Shown here: positions 17,986-26,038 of the stretch, in pieces
Numbering within the stretch: the first letter of the stretch is position 1
Layout: the number at the start of each line of letters is the position of its first letter
DNA from: Fibrobacter succinogenes
Lineage (GTDB): Bacteria; Fibrobacterota; Fibrobacteria; Fibrobacterales; Fibrobacteraceae
Direction: 5' to 3'
DNA length: 64,000 bases
NCBI GenBank assembly: GCA_902762795.1
Contig: CACWPM010000009.1
Location: 107,219 to 171,218, forward strand
The notes under the pieces: generated by a model
Database searches by the model: none
What the model was told of the DNA's origin: nothing
What the model saw: only the letters and a program-made list of their open reading frames with translations
Program-made: the position numbers and the translations under genes

Positions 17986-17996
17986 GTATAGTTATA
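17986..17996 (-). promoter_or_regulatory. Candidate -10/operator upstream of mlaE
   Basis: The 11-mer TATAACTATAC (minus strand) is identical to the core of two copies of the repeat array at 20488-20579. It sits 34 bases before the mlaE start, where a promoter is expected. Confidence 0.35.
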
Positions 17997-18041
17997 GCAC
18001 CATACTTGTATATATACGTGACGAAACGCAATAACAGGCGA

Positions 18042-20258
18042 CTAATGTCCTTTAATCATTCCCGTAAACAGCCGCTTATTCCCTTGTGTTACGGACAGGA
18101 TGACGTTTGCGTTTTTCCGTTTGTGGATATTTTCAACGACGAGTTCGGTGCCGTCCATCGTTTTTTCGAACAGTAATGCACCGATGGGCGAGAATATTTG
18201 CACGTTTTTTTCGCCTTGCTGAGGAGCGTAAATGTGGATTTTCCCGTTATGCGTTTTGACTCGGACACTAAGCGACTTTGTCTTGTGCGCAATTGCAACG
18301 GAGGGCTCACTGGAACTGGATTCGAAAATTGTCGAGGACGATGAGAAGCTTGTCGAAGAACTGGAATACTTTTCCGTGATGCTGCTCGATGAACTTGATA
18401 CAGCCGAACTGGACGAAATGCTTGTCGAACTTGACGAACCTGGCGCCGATGAACTTGACAACGCTATTTTCGAACTTGAAGAATGTATGGATGAACTCGA
18501 TTTTGTTGATGAACTTGACGCTTTTGAAGAACTTGATGTTTTTGACGAACTTGATAATGTCGCGGAACTAGAGAAAATCGATGAACTTGAAGACGTTGCA
18601 GAACTAGATAGAACCGAGGAACTTGACGACATTGATGATGACGACCTAATAGTCATATCGACTGTAAAGGTGATGTAATTTGTGTCCGGTGATTCTGTAA
18701 TGTTGGAAAGAGCAATCTTCATGTCGTCACCGTTCCAGAATATAAATTTGTTAAAGGCTGTGACTTTGCCTGATCCTGGGAACGGATCTGTCGTTGCCGC
18801 ACTAGTGCTTGTTTCGGGAATAGCCTCGATGATATCGACATAGATGTGGTTGCTGTCGCTGTTGATACCTCCTTTTTTCCATACGGAATCGGAGTAATCG
18901 ATATGCCAGATCAGCATTCCGGAGGATTTTTGCCCCTTGTCCCAGTTTTTCTTTGTCCGGTATTCCAATAAGAACATTTCGTCCGGATTTTTGGGATTAG
19001 TGACGCTGTAGGCTATGTTATCGTCCAGTTTGTCCAGCTTTACGGAGCCGGTCTCATTGAGTTCTGTCGGCGTGAACCATCCAAGCGACATTCTTTCGAA
19101 CGCGGAATATAACGGAGGCGAACAGCATTGCGTGTTGTAGGAGTTGCTGGGGCAGTTGTAGTTTCCGCTTGCCATGATGTCCCAACTGCCCAATGGCTTG
19201 CGGGGATTTGTCTTTTTTGTATCGTACAGGTCGGGAAGGCCAAGGACATGGCCGAATTCATGTACGACCGTTCCGATTCCTTCTATGGAAGAGGTGGTAC
19301 TGTCTTTCTTGTATGCCAAGCCGCTTATTTCGTTAGCGCAGGCATATCGGTTCATATAAAGGTTGTCTGTTAGTTTTACCCCGTTTTTCGGATTCCCTAT
19401 ATTGCCGATATTCCCTGCATGGGGCCAAATGGCGTCTTTGTTTCCAGAATTGGCAGCACCGACACCTGCAAAAATCATAAAAAGGAAGTCGACAAATCCG
19501 TCTTTGTCCTTGTCGTACATCGAAAAATCAATTCCGCCTCGCTTGACGAGCGTATCCAATGCTTCTTGAATGGCTTTCTTTGCGCCTTTGTTTCCGGTCA
19601 GGTTTTTCCCATAAGATTCCCTGCTCCCAGGAACCGTCACGGGGCCATAAACGTCAAATGTCGGGGTGAATTTCCCCATGGAATTCTGTATAAAATAATC
19701 CCTTACGCTGCCGCTGTGTGCAAATTCGCTGAACCCTTCCTTGTTCATGAAATCCGTGTATAGCTTCTGGGGGTTCGAACTTTTGAACTTGACATCGGAA
19801 AATTGTACAAGCAATATTATTCCACGGAGTTCGCCCAATGTAAGGTTGTATTTTGGAGTGGGCAGACGTTGTATTTTGGGTGAAACGAATTTAGGAATTT
19901 CGTAGTCGAGAACTTCTTCCGTTGGGGCGTTGTCTATCATTTTTTGATAAATAGCTTCCGGGTCGAGTTCCGTTAAAAAATCAATTTCCGAAGGACTGCG
20001 GCTTTGCGCATTGTGAGCGTAGATGCCCGAGGATTCTCCAATCGCATTGGCGTAGGCGTAGTAGCCTAGCGCATCCTTTTGCAGAATATATCCGTCTGCG
20101 GTTTCCAGTACATGAAAATGTTCATCGCCTACGTAACGCACTTCGATGGAACTTCCATCGGGCTGTTTCAAGAAAAATGTTTCATTGCTTGCGGGAACTG
20201 CAAAACTGTATGCCGCCAATGTTAGCGATGTCAATATAATAATTGAAAAAAATCTCAC
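18042..20258 (-). CDS. Secreted M6-family metalloprotease with Ser-rich linker
   Basis: About 738 residues. GTG at 20258 is chosen because it has a perfect Shine-Dalgarno (AAGGAGG, 5 bases before) and gives a clean signal peptide (RFFSIIILTSLTLAAYSFAVPA); the longer frame starts at TTG without a ribosome site. The catalytic zinc site is HEFGHVLGLPDLYD (HExxHxxxxxD), as in immune inhibitor A-type M6 peptidases, with WDIMASGNY after it. Before the catalytic part lies a propeptide-like region (VRYVGDEHFHVLETADGYI). A low-complexity serine linker of about 110 residues follows, then a C-terminal beta module (VRVKTHNGKIHIYAPQQG to MIKGH) like the sorting or surface domains on other Fibrobacter secreted proteins. 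It degrades protein outside the cell (inferred). Confidence 0.88.
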   Translation of the reverse strand: MRFFSIIILTSLTLAAYSFAVPASNETFFLKQPDGSSIEVRYVGDEHFHVLETADGYILQKDALGYYAYANAIGESSGIYAHNAQSRSPSEIDFLTELDPEAIYQKMIDNAPTEEVLDYEIPKFVSPKIQRLPTPKYNLTLGELRGIILLVQFSDVKFKSSNPQKLYTDFMNKEGFSEFAHSGSVRDYFIQNSMGKFTPTFDVYGPVTVPGSRESYGKNLTGNKGAKKAIQEALDTLVKRGGIDFSMYDKDKDGFVDFLFMIFAGVGAANSGNKDAIWPHAGNIGNIGNPKNGVKLTDNLYMNRYACANEISGLAYKKDSTTSSIEGIGTVVHEFGHVLGLPDLYDTKKTNPRKPLGSWDIMASGNYNCPSNSYNTQCCSPPLYSAFERMSLGWFTPTELNETGSVKLDKLDDNIAYSVTNPKNPDEMFLLEYRTKKNWDKGQKSSGMLIWHIDYSDSVWKKGGINSDSNHIYVDIIEAIPETSTSAATTDPFPGSGKVTAFNKFIFWNGDDMKIALSNITESPDTNYITFTVDMTIRSSSSMSSSSSVLSSSATSSSSSIFSSSATLSSSSKTSSSSKASSSSTKSSSSIHSSSSKIALSSSSAPGSSSSTSISSSSAVSSSSSSITEKYSSSSTSFSSSSTIFESSSSEPSVAIAHKTKSLSVRVKTHNGKIHIYAPQQGEKNVQIFSPIGALLFEKTMDGTELVVENIHKRKNANVILSVTQGNKRLFTGMIKGH

Positions 20259-20925
20259 ATCCACCTCCTTACATTCAATGAATAAGTATAACTTTTTTTT
20301 CAAGGAGGAAACAAAAAATTAAAACTTTTTTTTTGATTATTTGGTTGCGGATGAATCTATTATACATCGGACGGAATAAACCTCTGTTTTTACTTTGTCT
20401 GTTATGAAAACTCCTTTGTTTTTGCCGGAAAGACGATGGCAAAAATTTTTTTCATTATCCGATAATTCGCTTTTGCTTATCAAGTCTGTATTATAACTAT
20501 ACGCGCAGATTCCGTATTATAACTATACGCGTCGAATCCATGTTACAATTATACGGATAGTTTGTATTATAATTATACGAGAATTCAAAAAAATTGTTCT
20601 GCTGCCAATATCGAGCCTGTCATTTGCTGATTTGAATCCGTTGCAAAATTATTCTCAAGGCTTGGCAATATTTTTTGTTTGTTCCGATGAAAATAATGTA
20701 CTTGTTACAAATAAACTGGAGAAGTTTCGTTGCATTGATTGTTTGACGATTTTATTTTGCTTGCAGTGCAGTCCATGGGAATACTGCTGAGTTCTCCTTG
20801 CTGCAGGAGGCGCGGTGGAATGCTGAAATTCCTGTAAAAGAGCAAATGCCTTTTTTTAGCATGAATCGTCTTTTGAATCTGTTACATCTGTCACTTTATT
20901 TCGTTTAATTTCTATTTTTATTTTC
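20259..20925. other. Long intergenic region with four-copy operator-like array
   Basis: A 667-base gap between divergent genes. It holds the Shine-Dalgarno of the M6 protease (20264-20270), an AT-rich stretch, four spaced repeats at 20488-20579 and about 340 further bases before the methyltransferase start without a recognisable element. No gene is supported. Confidence 0.6.
20488..20579. promoter_or_regulatory. Four-copy operator-like repeat array
   Basis: Copies of the 16-mer GTATTATAACTATACG start at 20488, 20514, 20540 (ATGTTACAATTATACG) and 20564 (GTATTATAATTATACG). Spacing is 26, 26 and 24 bases, about 2.5 helical turns. Each copy has GTAT and ATAC ends (imperfect dyad) and a TATAAT on the minus strand, so they may be tandem promoters or binding sites for one regulator of the protease. 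Confidence 0.6.
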
Positions 20926-22251
20926 ATGTCAGACGTCCGAAAAAACACTCGCCCGAACAATAACCGTTTTCGCCCGAATCGCAATAACGTCCGTCGTGAA
21001 AATTCAAAGGCCGAATACTTTACGCTCCGCATCGAAAAAATGGTGCAGGGCGGTGAGGGCATGACGCATCTTGAAGATGGTCGCGTATGCTTTGTTGCGG
21101 GAGCGCTGCCGGGTGAACTTTGCAAGGTGCGCCTCACGTTCCAGAAAAAGGATTTTACCAAAGGGCGCGTTGTAGAAGTTCTAGAGGCAAACGCAGATCG
21201 TGTTATGCCTCGTTGTCCTCATTATGGCAAGTGTGGCGGTTGTAGCTTGCAACATCTCGCATCCGCGAAACAAGCGGAATACCTGGAGAACGTCGAACGT
21301 GAAAATTTCAAGCGTCTCGCTCATGCAGATTTGCCCACAGATTTTTTCATCCATACGGGGAGTGCCTGGGGTTATCGAAACCGTGCGCGTGTTGTGTGCC
21401 GCAAGTTGCCTGATGGCCGCTGCACTTTTGGGTTCCGTGGCGAAGAAAGTAATGAGATTGTCCCGTTCAAAAATTGCCTTGTGTTGACGGAAGGCTTGAA
21501 TGCATTTTTGCAAGGCCCAGCCTCGGCGCTTCTTGCGAACAGTCGCCGTGATATTGATGTGAACTTGTTCGATAACGGAATGGGTGAAATCTCGTTGTAC
21601 TACCAGGGAATGAGCAAGTCCGAATTCGATGCGCACGCCGTGAGCCATGTCGAAATTGCAGGCCGCAAAATCGAAGCCGATGCTTCCGTTTTTTTTCAAA
21701 GCAATTTGGGGCTTTTGCCTGAGCTCGTGGAATCGGTCCGCAATGCCGTTGATGAAGGCCTTGCCAGTGGAAAATCTACAGACGATTGGTTGATTGATTT
21801 GTTCAGCGGTGTAGGTTTCTTTGCTTGTATTTTACAAGATAAATTTAAAAGGATTACGACCGTCGAACGTGAAGAAGGCTGCCTCAAACACGCTCGTGTT
21901 AATCTAGACAAAAGAACGCTTGCAGGCTCGCTACAGACGACAAATGCAAAAGACGAGAGAATTATTGAAAATGTCTCGGCGCCTGCGGAAGACTGGCTCC
22001 TCGAAAATGTTGTCGATATCCCGGCGACCCTTGTCGTTGATCCGCCGCGAACGGGGCTGCCCAAAGAAGCACTTACGGCTATTGTTAAAAGCTCTGTCAA
22101 CCGCCTGATTTATGTTTCTTGCGACCCGGTAACGCTTGCACGTGACTTTGCCAAGTTCTCCGAAGCCGGATTCAACCTTTCCCATGCAGAAGGGTTCGCT
22201 TTTTACCCCCAAACGCCTCATCTTGAGATGATGTTTGTACTTGACAGATAG
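20926..22251 (+). CDS. rlmD: 23S rRNA (uracil-5)-methyltransferase, RlmD/TrmA family
   Basis: A 441-residue SAM-dependent methyltransferase that adds a C5 methyl to a uridine of 23S rRNA (or tRNA). Residues about 30-90 are a TRAM domain (LRIEKMVQGGEGMTHLEDGR, FVAGALPGELCKVRL). The iron-sulphur cysteines are in CPHYGKCGGCSLQHL. The SAM site is DWLIDLFSGVGFFACIL, the catalytic motif is VVDPPRTGLPKEAL, and the nucleophile cysteine is in YVSCDPVTLARDF. The basic N-terminal tail (NTRPNNNRFRPNRNNVRREN) is extra. RlmC, RlmD and TrmA cannot be told apart safely from sequence alone; the TRAM domain plus FeS cysteines favour RlmD/RlmCD. Confidence 0.88.
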   Translation: MSDVRKNTRPNNNRFRPNRNNVRRENSKAEYFTLRIEKMVQGGEGMTHLEDGRVCFVAGALPGELCKVRLTFQKKDFTKGRVVEVLEANADRVMPRCPHYGKCGGCSLQHLASAKQAEYLENVERENFKRLAHADLPTDFFIHTGSAWGYRNRARVVCRKLPDGRCTFGFRGEESNEIVPFKNCLVLTEGLNAFLQGPASALLANSRRDIDVNLFDNGMGEISLYYQGMSKSEFDAHAVSHVEIAGRKIEADASVFFQSNLGLLPELVESVRNAVDEGLASGKSTDDWLIDLFSGVGFFACILQDKFKRITTVEREEGCLKHARVNLDKRTLAGSLQTTNAKDERIIENVSAPAEDWLLENVVDIPATLVVDPPRTGLPKEALTAIVKSSVNRLIYVSCDPVTLARDFAKFSEAGFNLSHAEGFAFYPQTPHLEMMFVLDR

Positions 22252-22301
22252 TTTTTTGCTAATTTAAAAAAGTACTGTTGGGATTAAAAGAGAGGGATCC
22301 A

Positions 22302-22745
22302 ATGAATAAAAAACAAAAAGTCGTTATATTCGCAACTCTCGCCTTGGGTGCACTGTTTGCGGGGTGCTCAAAACCAGATCCAGTAATCGCCTGTGGCCGT
22401 GAATGGAACCCGGCTGTGGGTTATGTCGCTGACACCGGTAGTGTCTTCAGGATGGCTGATGAACTCATCATCCAGATTCGCTATGGTACGGGTTTTGATT
22501 TCAACAAGTTAAAGATTGCCTTCTATGAGGGTACGCTTGAAAACAAGGGTGCAGAAATCTGGAAACACGAAGCTCGTGTCAATGATAAGCTGGATGCCTA
22601 TACTCTTGAAGGCAGGTCTCGCCGTGGAGGATACGCCACCGCTCGCGAAATGACGAAACTCAAGGCACCTGGAACCGTGGTGATTGAAGTCTCGTCCGAG
22701 AACGGCCTGATTGCTACGAAACAATTGTCTATTGTCAATCAATAA
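22302..22745 (+). CDS. Hypothetical small lipoprotein
   Basis: A 147-residue lipoprotein. ATG 22302 is preferred to the earlier in-frame start at 22278 because it has GAGAGGG a few bases ahead and gives the signal peptide MNKKQKVVIFATLALGALFAGC with lipidation at Cys22. The mature part is a beta-rich domain (FRMADELIIQIRYGTGFDF, VNDKLDAYTLEGRSRRGGY). Not a family I recognise. It is followed after 12 bases by another lipoprotein gene and probably forms a two-gene operon with it. Confidence 0.7.
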   Translation: MNKKQKVVIFATLALGALFAGCSKPDPVIACGREWNPAVGYVADTGSVFRMADELIIQIRYGTGFDFNKLKIAFYEGTLENKGAEIWKHEARVNDKLDAYTLEGRSRRGGYATAREMTKLKAPGTVVIEVSSENGLIATKQLSIVNQ

Positions 22746-22757
22746 TTGGTTAATTTG

Positions 22758-23684
22758 ATGAATAAAATAAAATTCTTGAGTGGAATGTGTCTTGCTGCAA
22801 TGCTTAGCGCTTGTAGCGAATCCGAAGTGTCTGTTGACTATAAGTTAAACGAACCTGTCACTTTGGAAATGTATGTCGAAAGCTACTATGCAACGTTGGA
22901 CTTGAAGGGTGATGAAAAAATGGGGACGATTACGGCAACGTATGCGGACTTGAATTACTCCTCCAAGGGCGATACGACGTTTGTCAAGCGTAACTATGTC
23001 ATCGACAAGTCCCGCGGATATCTCAAGAATTTTATGCCGACAGAACTCGCTTGGCGCATCAAGGAAGTGGACTTGGCGGCAGTCGATCGAAATGTGACTA
23101 GCCTTGTGGGAATTGACGATGGCTACGATACATTACTTGCGCATATCCCGATGCCGAGCCGTTGGCGTCAGCAACTCTTGAATCCCGAGTACAAGCCGCA
23201 TCTCAAGCGTTTGGAAAAGCATCGCTGGGAGATGGACCATTTGCTCAAGGGTGTGGTTCCTGTCAGGGGTAACGTGACGGAACTCCTCAAGCAGCAAGGG
23301 CGCCTGAATTTTGCGCTTATCCAGGTGGACTCCGTGGTGACGAAGGGCTTCCAAAATCGCGACCACCGCAAGTGCCTGGATTACGTTGTCTACTTGCATG
23401 AAAGCGAAAGTTTCCCGTATTATATCTGGGAACAACATGTGGGCAGCAAGATTGTTCCAGAAAAGTTTAAGGCTTATACGGCAGGACACAAGGGCGAGTA
23501 CCGTACCGAGTTCGAAGTCATGATTGAACCTGAGACTGGCATTCCGTGTCAGGAGCGCGAAGTCAAGATCGGAACGCACACGATGATACATCCCGAAACA
23601 AAGGATACGGTTTCGTTTACAAGCCATGTCACGCACGAACGGCTTTACAATATCAAGCGTGAAGTTCCTGAAGCCGCAGAGTAA
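22758..23684 (+). CDS. Hypothetical lipoprotein
   Basis: A 308-residue lipoprotein starting at ATG 22758 (a TTG 12 bases before is in frame). The lipobox MLSAC gives lipidation at about Cys18. The mature sequence is beta-rich with many lysines and histidines (RKCLDYVVYLHESESFPYYI, RTEFEVMIEPETGIPC, KIGTHTMIHPETKDTV). It could be a LolA-like or lipid-binding fold, but no clear motif proves it. It sits in an operon with the lipoprotein at 22302. Confidence 0.7.
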   Translation: MNKIKFLSGMCLAAMLSACSESEVSVDYKLNEPVTLEMYVESYYATLDLKGDEKMGTITATYADLNYSSKGDTTFVKRNYVIDKSRGYLKNFMPTELAWRIKEVDLAAVDRNVTSLVGIDDGYDTLLAHIPMPSRWRQQLLNPEYKPHLKRLEKHRWEMDHLLKGVVPVRGNVTELLKQQGRLNFALIQVDSVVTKGFQNRDHRKCLDYVVYLHESESFPYYIWEQHVGSKIVPEKFKAYTAGHKGEYRTEFEVMIEPETGIPCQEREVKIGTHTMIHPETKDTVSFTSHVTHERLYNIKREVPEAAE

Positions 23685-23692
23685 TTGGCTAT

Positions 23693-23798
23693 GTCATGCC
23701 GGCTGTGCGCCGGCTTTCTATTTGCGGTAATGTCGTGGAACTCTGTTCTCTTTGACAGCTTACGGCTCTGCTGTTTAGTTGTCATGAACCGCGAATGG
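23693..23798. repeat. Hairpin repeat element, copy A
   Basis: Starts with a GCCGGC...GCCGGC hairpin (23698-23715), then TGTTCTCTTTG at 23744, outer stem GACAGC (23754-23759) with GTTGTC (23778-23783), inner stem CGGC (23763-23766) with GCTG (23770-23773), and the conserved tail TCATGAACCGCGAATGG. Related copies lie at 31527 and 59031. Confidence 0.7.
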
Positions 23799-23839
23799 AG
23801 ATTGCGTTTTTTTGCTAAAAAATTTGTATTTTGAATTCC

Positions 23840-24283
23840 ATGAAATTATCCCATTTCTTGCTTTTTCCTGTCGCGATGAATTTTATCGCTTGTGCTACAC
23901 ATGTGTCTTCGCAACAGACGATGGCCGATGACCGCAATCTTGTCTATGAAGATACATACAAAGCGTATCGTGAAGCCGAAGAAAAGTATTTGAATCTTTT
24001 GTTCAATATCGAACGTATGCCCGAAGAAGAAGAACTTTGGGTGATGAAACGTGAACGCATGTTGGAACTCATGCAACTCAAGGAGCTGATGTTGAACGCG
24101 CGCCAAGAACTCGATGGCGCCATTCAGGAATGGGAACGTCACTTGCTTGATGTCCAGGCGGAAGTGAAATCGCGGGACATCAAGAAACTCAACCCGAACT
24201 TCAAGGGTATTGATGCGCAGCGCACAAGCCCTGGGCAGCTTCTTCCCGGTGAAGCCAAGACGACAAAAAGCTTTAACTACTAA
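23840..24283 (+). CDS. Hypothetical lipoprotein, helical
   Basis: A 147-residue lipoprotein, starting at ATG 23840 (MKLSHFLLFPVAMNFIACA) rather than at TTG 23831. The probable lipid anchor is Cys18 in FIAC. The mature part is nearly all helix (YEDTYKAYREAEEKYLNLLF, MLELMQLKELMLNARQEL) and should form a coiled coil; the tail is Pro/Gly-rich. No family recognised. A hairpin terminator follows at 24298. Confidence 0.65.
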   Translation: MKLSHFLLFPVAMNFIACATHVSSQQTMADDRNLVYEDTYKAYREAEEKYLNLLFNIERMPEEEELWVMKRERMLELMQLKELMLNARQELDGAIQEWERHLLDVQAEVKSRDIKKLNPNFKGIDAQRTSPGQLLPGEAKTTKSFNY

Positions 24284-24297
24284 AGTTTTTCAAACGG

Positions 24298-24322
24298 GCG
24301 GCGTTCTAGCGCCGCTTATTTG
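24298..24322. terminator. Probable bidirectional terminator
   Basis: Stem GCGGCG (24298-24303) with CGCCGC (24310-24315), 6-base loop, then TTATTTG. It lies between convergent genes ending at 24283 and 24383. Confidence 0.55.
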
Positions 24323-24382
24323 TTTATGGAGCTATTGCAGGTTTTAGATCACAAGGCGTCGATGATGTGAATGTTGTTTGTC

Positions 24383-25768
24383 TTAGATCTTGATTCTGAT
24401 CTTCTTTTGTTTGTATATGGACTGTCCACCGTTGCAGATGTAAGCGACTGTACAGACAATGAAGAATGCTGGAAGACAGTTGAAGCCGAAAATTTCTCCG
24501 GCGATGAGGATGGGCGCCCAGAGAGTATTGCTTGCACTTGCGAAAACGGCCGCAAAGCCGAGCGCTGCGGCGAGGGCGACTGGCATACCGAACATACTCG
24601 CAATGAAAATTCCGAATGTAGCCCCGATGGCGAAAAGCGGGGTGACGACTCCGCCAATGAAACCGGCAGAGAGCGTGAGGATTGTGAGGATGAATTTTAG
24701 AATCCAGTCGTACCCGTGGATTCCTGAGGCTATTCCAGCCATGTCACCAACAGTACCTGCTGTATTGTTCAAACCAAAACTCAGGTCAAGTAAGTTTGTT
24801 CCAAGTCCGGCATAGCGTCCCTGGAAAAATACGAGAAATAAAGCGCTTAGGCCAACGCCCATAATAGCGATCCGTTTTATGTTGCTTGGAATTTTCTTGG
24901 CGAAAAAATTTTGCGAGAGTCCGAGGAGCTTTGCAAAACCGCCACCTACAATTCCGAAGAGTACACCCATCAGCGCGAGTTTTACGAGAAATTTTCCGTC
25001 AATAGCGCCTTCGTTTGTGAAAATACTTGCTGAAAATCCGCTCGCGTCAAGGAGCGTGCTTAAATCTACATTGAACTTATGAAAACCGAGCATGCAAGAA
25101 ACTTTGCTGGCTGTGAATGCGGCCGCAGCTGCGGGAAGGAGCGCGGCAAGTTCGAAGTGTCCGACGAGAAGCGCTTCCAATGCAAAGGCGGTTGCTGCCA
25201 TCGGAGTTTGAAAAATTCCGGCGAAGCCTGCTGCAATGCCTGTCACGAGCATGATGTGCGCTGCATTTTCAAAAGGTAATTTTTTGCTTATGTTGTACGA
25301 AAGAGCGGAGCCGATTTGCATGGCCGCGCCCTCACGACCAGTACTTCCGCCAAAGAGTTGCGTAAGCCAGGTGCTCACTGCAGCCATGGGAATTGCGACT
25401 AATGGAAAGTCGTTTTCTTTGTTGAGCCCAACGGCGAAGACTTGGTCCATGCCGCGTTCTGTCCAGCGTCCCCATTTCTTGTAGGCGAAAACAATGAGGG
25501 CTCCGCCTAATGCCAGTGCGGGAATGAAGTAAAGCGGGTTTGCGTCGCGGATTGCAGATAGTCTGTCGCTGATATCGCCGAAACATGCGGTGAGCGCACC
25601 GATGATTGCTCCGAGTGTGACACCCATCACTACGAATGTCGGTGTTGCAAACCACTTGAGTAACTTTTCTTTAACGCGGGCTTTTGCCATTTTCATCATC
25701 TGTTCTTTCATTTCGGGGCTGAATTGATTGAACTGTTGGCTTGCTTTACTAAAATCATTGAAATTCAT
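24383..25768 (-). CDS. CLC-family ion transporter, possibly fluoride type
   Basis: About 461 residues with 10 or more membrane segments. ATG 25768 (MNFNDFSKASQQFNQF) is chosen because it has AAAGGA 7 bases before it; the longer frame starts in non-coding sequence. The gating-glutamate motif is GGSTGREGAAMQIGSAL and the later motif is GGVVTPLFAIGATFG. Where chloride CLCs have GSGIP, this protein has GMDQV after WTERG, which recalls the GMNLV/GNNLV motif of CLC-F fluoride/proton antiporters; that subtype is an inference. A cytoplasmic helical N-terminus of about 55 residues precedes the first membrane helix. Divergent from the CotH gene across a strong palindrome. Confidence 0.85.
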   Translation of the reverse strand: MNFNDFSKASQQFNQFSPEMKEQMMKMAKARVKEKLLKWFATPTFVVMGVTLGAIIGALTACFGDISDRLSAIRDANPLYFIPALALGGALIVFAYKKWGRWTERGMDQVFAVGLNKENDFPLVAIPMAAVSTWLTQLFGGSTGREGAAMQIGSALSYNISKKLPFENAAHIMLVTGIAAGFAGIFQTPMAATAFALEALLVGHFELAALLPAAAAAFTASKVSCMLGFHKFNVDLSTLLDASGFSASIFTNEGAIDGKFLVKLALMGVLFGIVGGGFAKLLGLSQNFFAKKIPSNIKRIAIMGVGLSALFLVFFQGRYAGLGTNLLDLSFGLNNTAGTVGDMAGIASGIHGYDWILKFILTILTLSAGFIGGVVTPLFAIGATFGIFIASMFGMPVALAAALGFAAVFASASNTLWAPILIAGEIFGFNCLPAFFIVCTVAYICNGGQSIYKQKKIRIKI

Positions 25769-25868
25769 GGGTGTCCTTTTGCAATGAATTTTTTTTCGCG
25801 ACAAAAATAGTAAAAAGAAAATGCGGGTGTTTGTGATAACGGGCGTGATAAAAAAGTTTAATGTAAGC

Positions 25869-25897
25869 ACAAAATGGAACGTCTCGTTCCACTTTGT
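25869..25897. promoter_or_regulatory. Palindromic operator candidate
   Basis: Inverted repeat ACAAAATGGAACG (25869-25881), TCT, CGTTCCACTTTGT (25885-25897): 13-base arms with one mismatch and a 3-base centre. It is about 100 bases upstream of the CLC gene and 140 upstream of the CotH gene, and has no T run, so an operator is more likely than a terminator. Confidence 0.55.
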
Positions 25898-26038
25898 AGC
25901 GTGTTGTCAATGGCTCAATTCTTTTACAGCGCATATATAAAAAAAGGGTGTTTTGGAGAACGACTCGATGTATAATTAAGCAAGGATTGGATTGGTGTAT
26001 CGCTCAAAATGTATCGCTCAATATCTAAGGGAATAGAT

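Noticed and set aside
18389..18678. Leu/Asp/Glu/Asn-rich plus-strand frames opposite the serine linker
   Set aside because: They are the antisense of the serine codons in the M6 protease linker.
24383..25870. Longer start of the CLC protein (to 25870)
   Set aside because: The extra 34 residues come from upstream DNA; ATG 25768 has a good Shine-Dalgarno.
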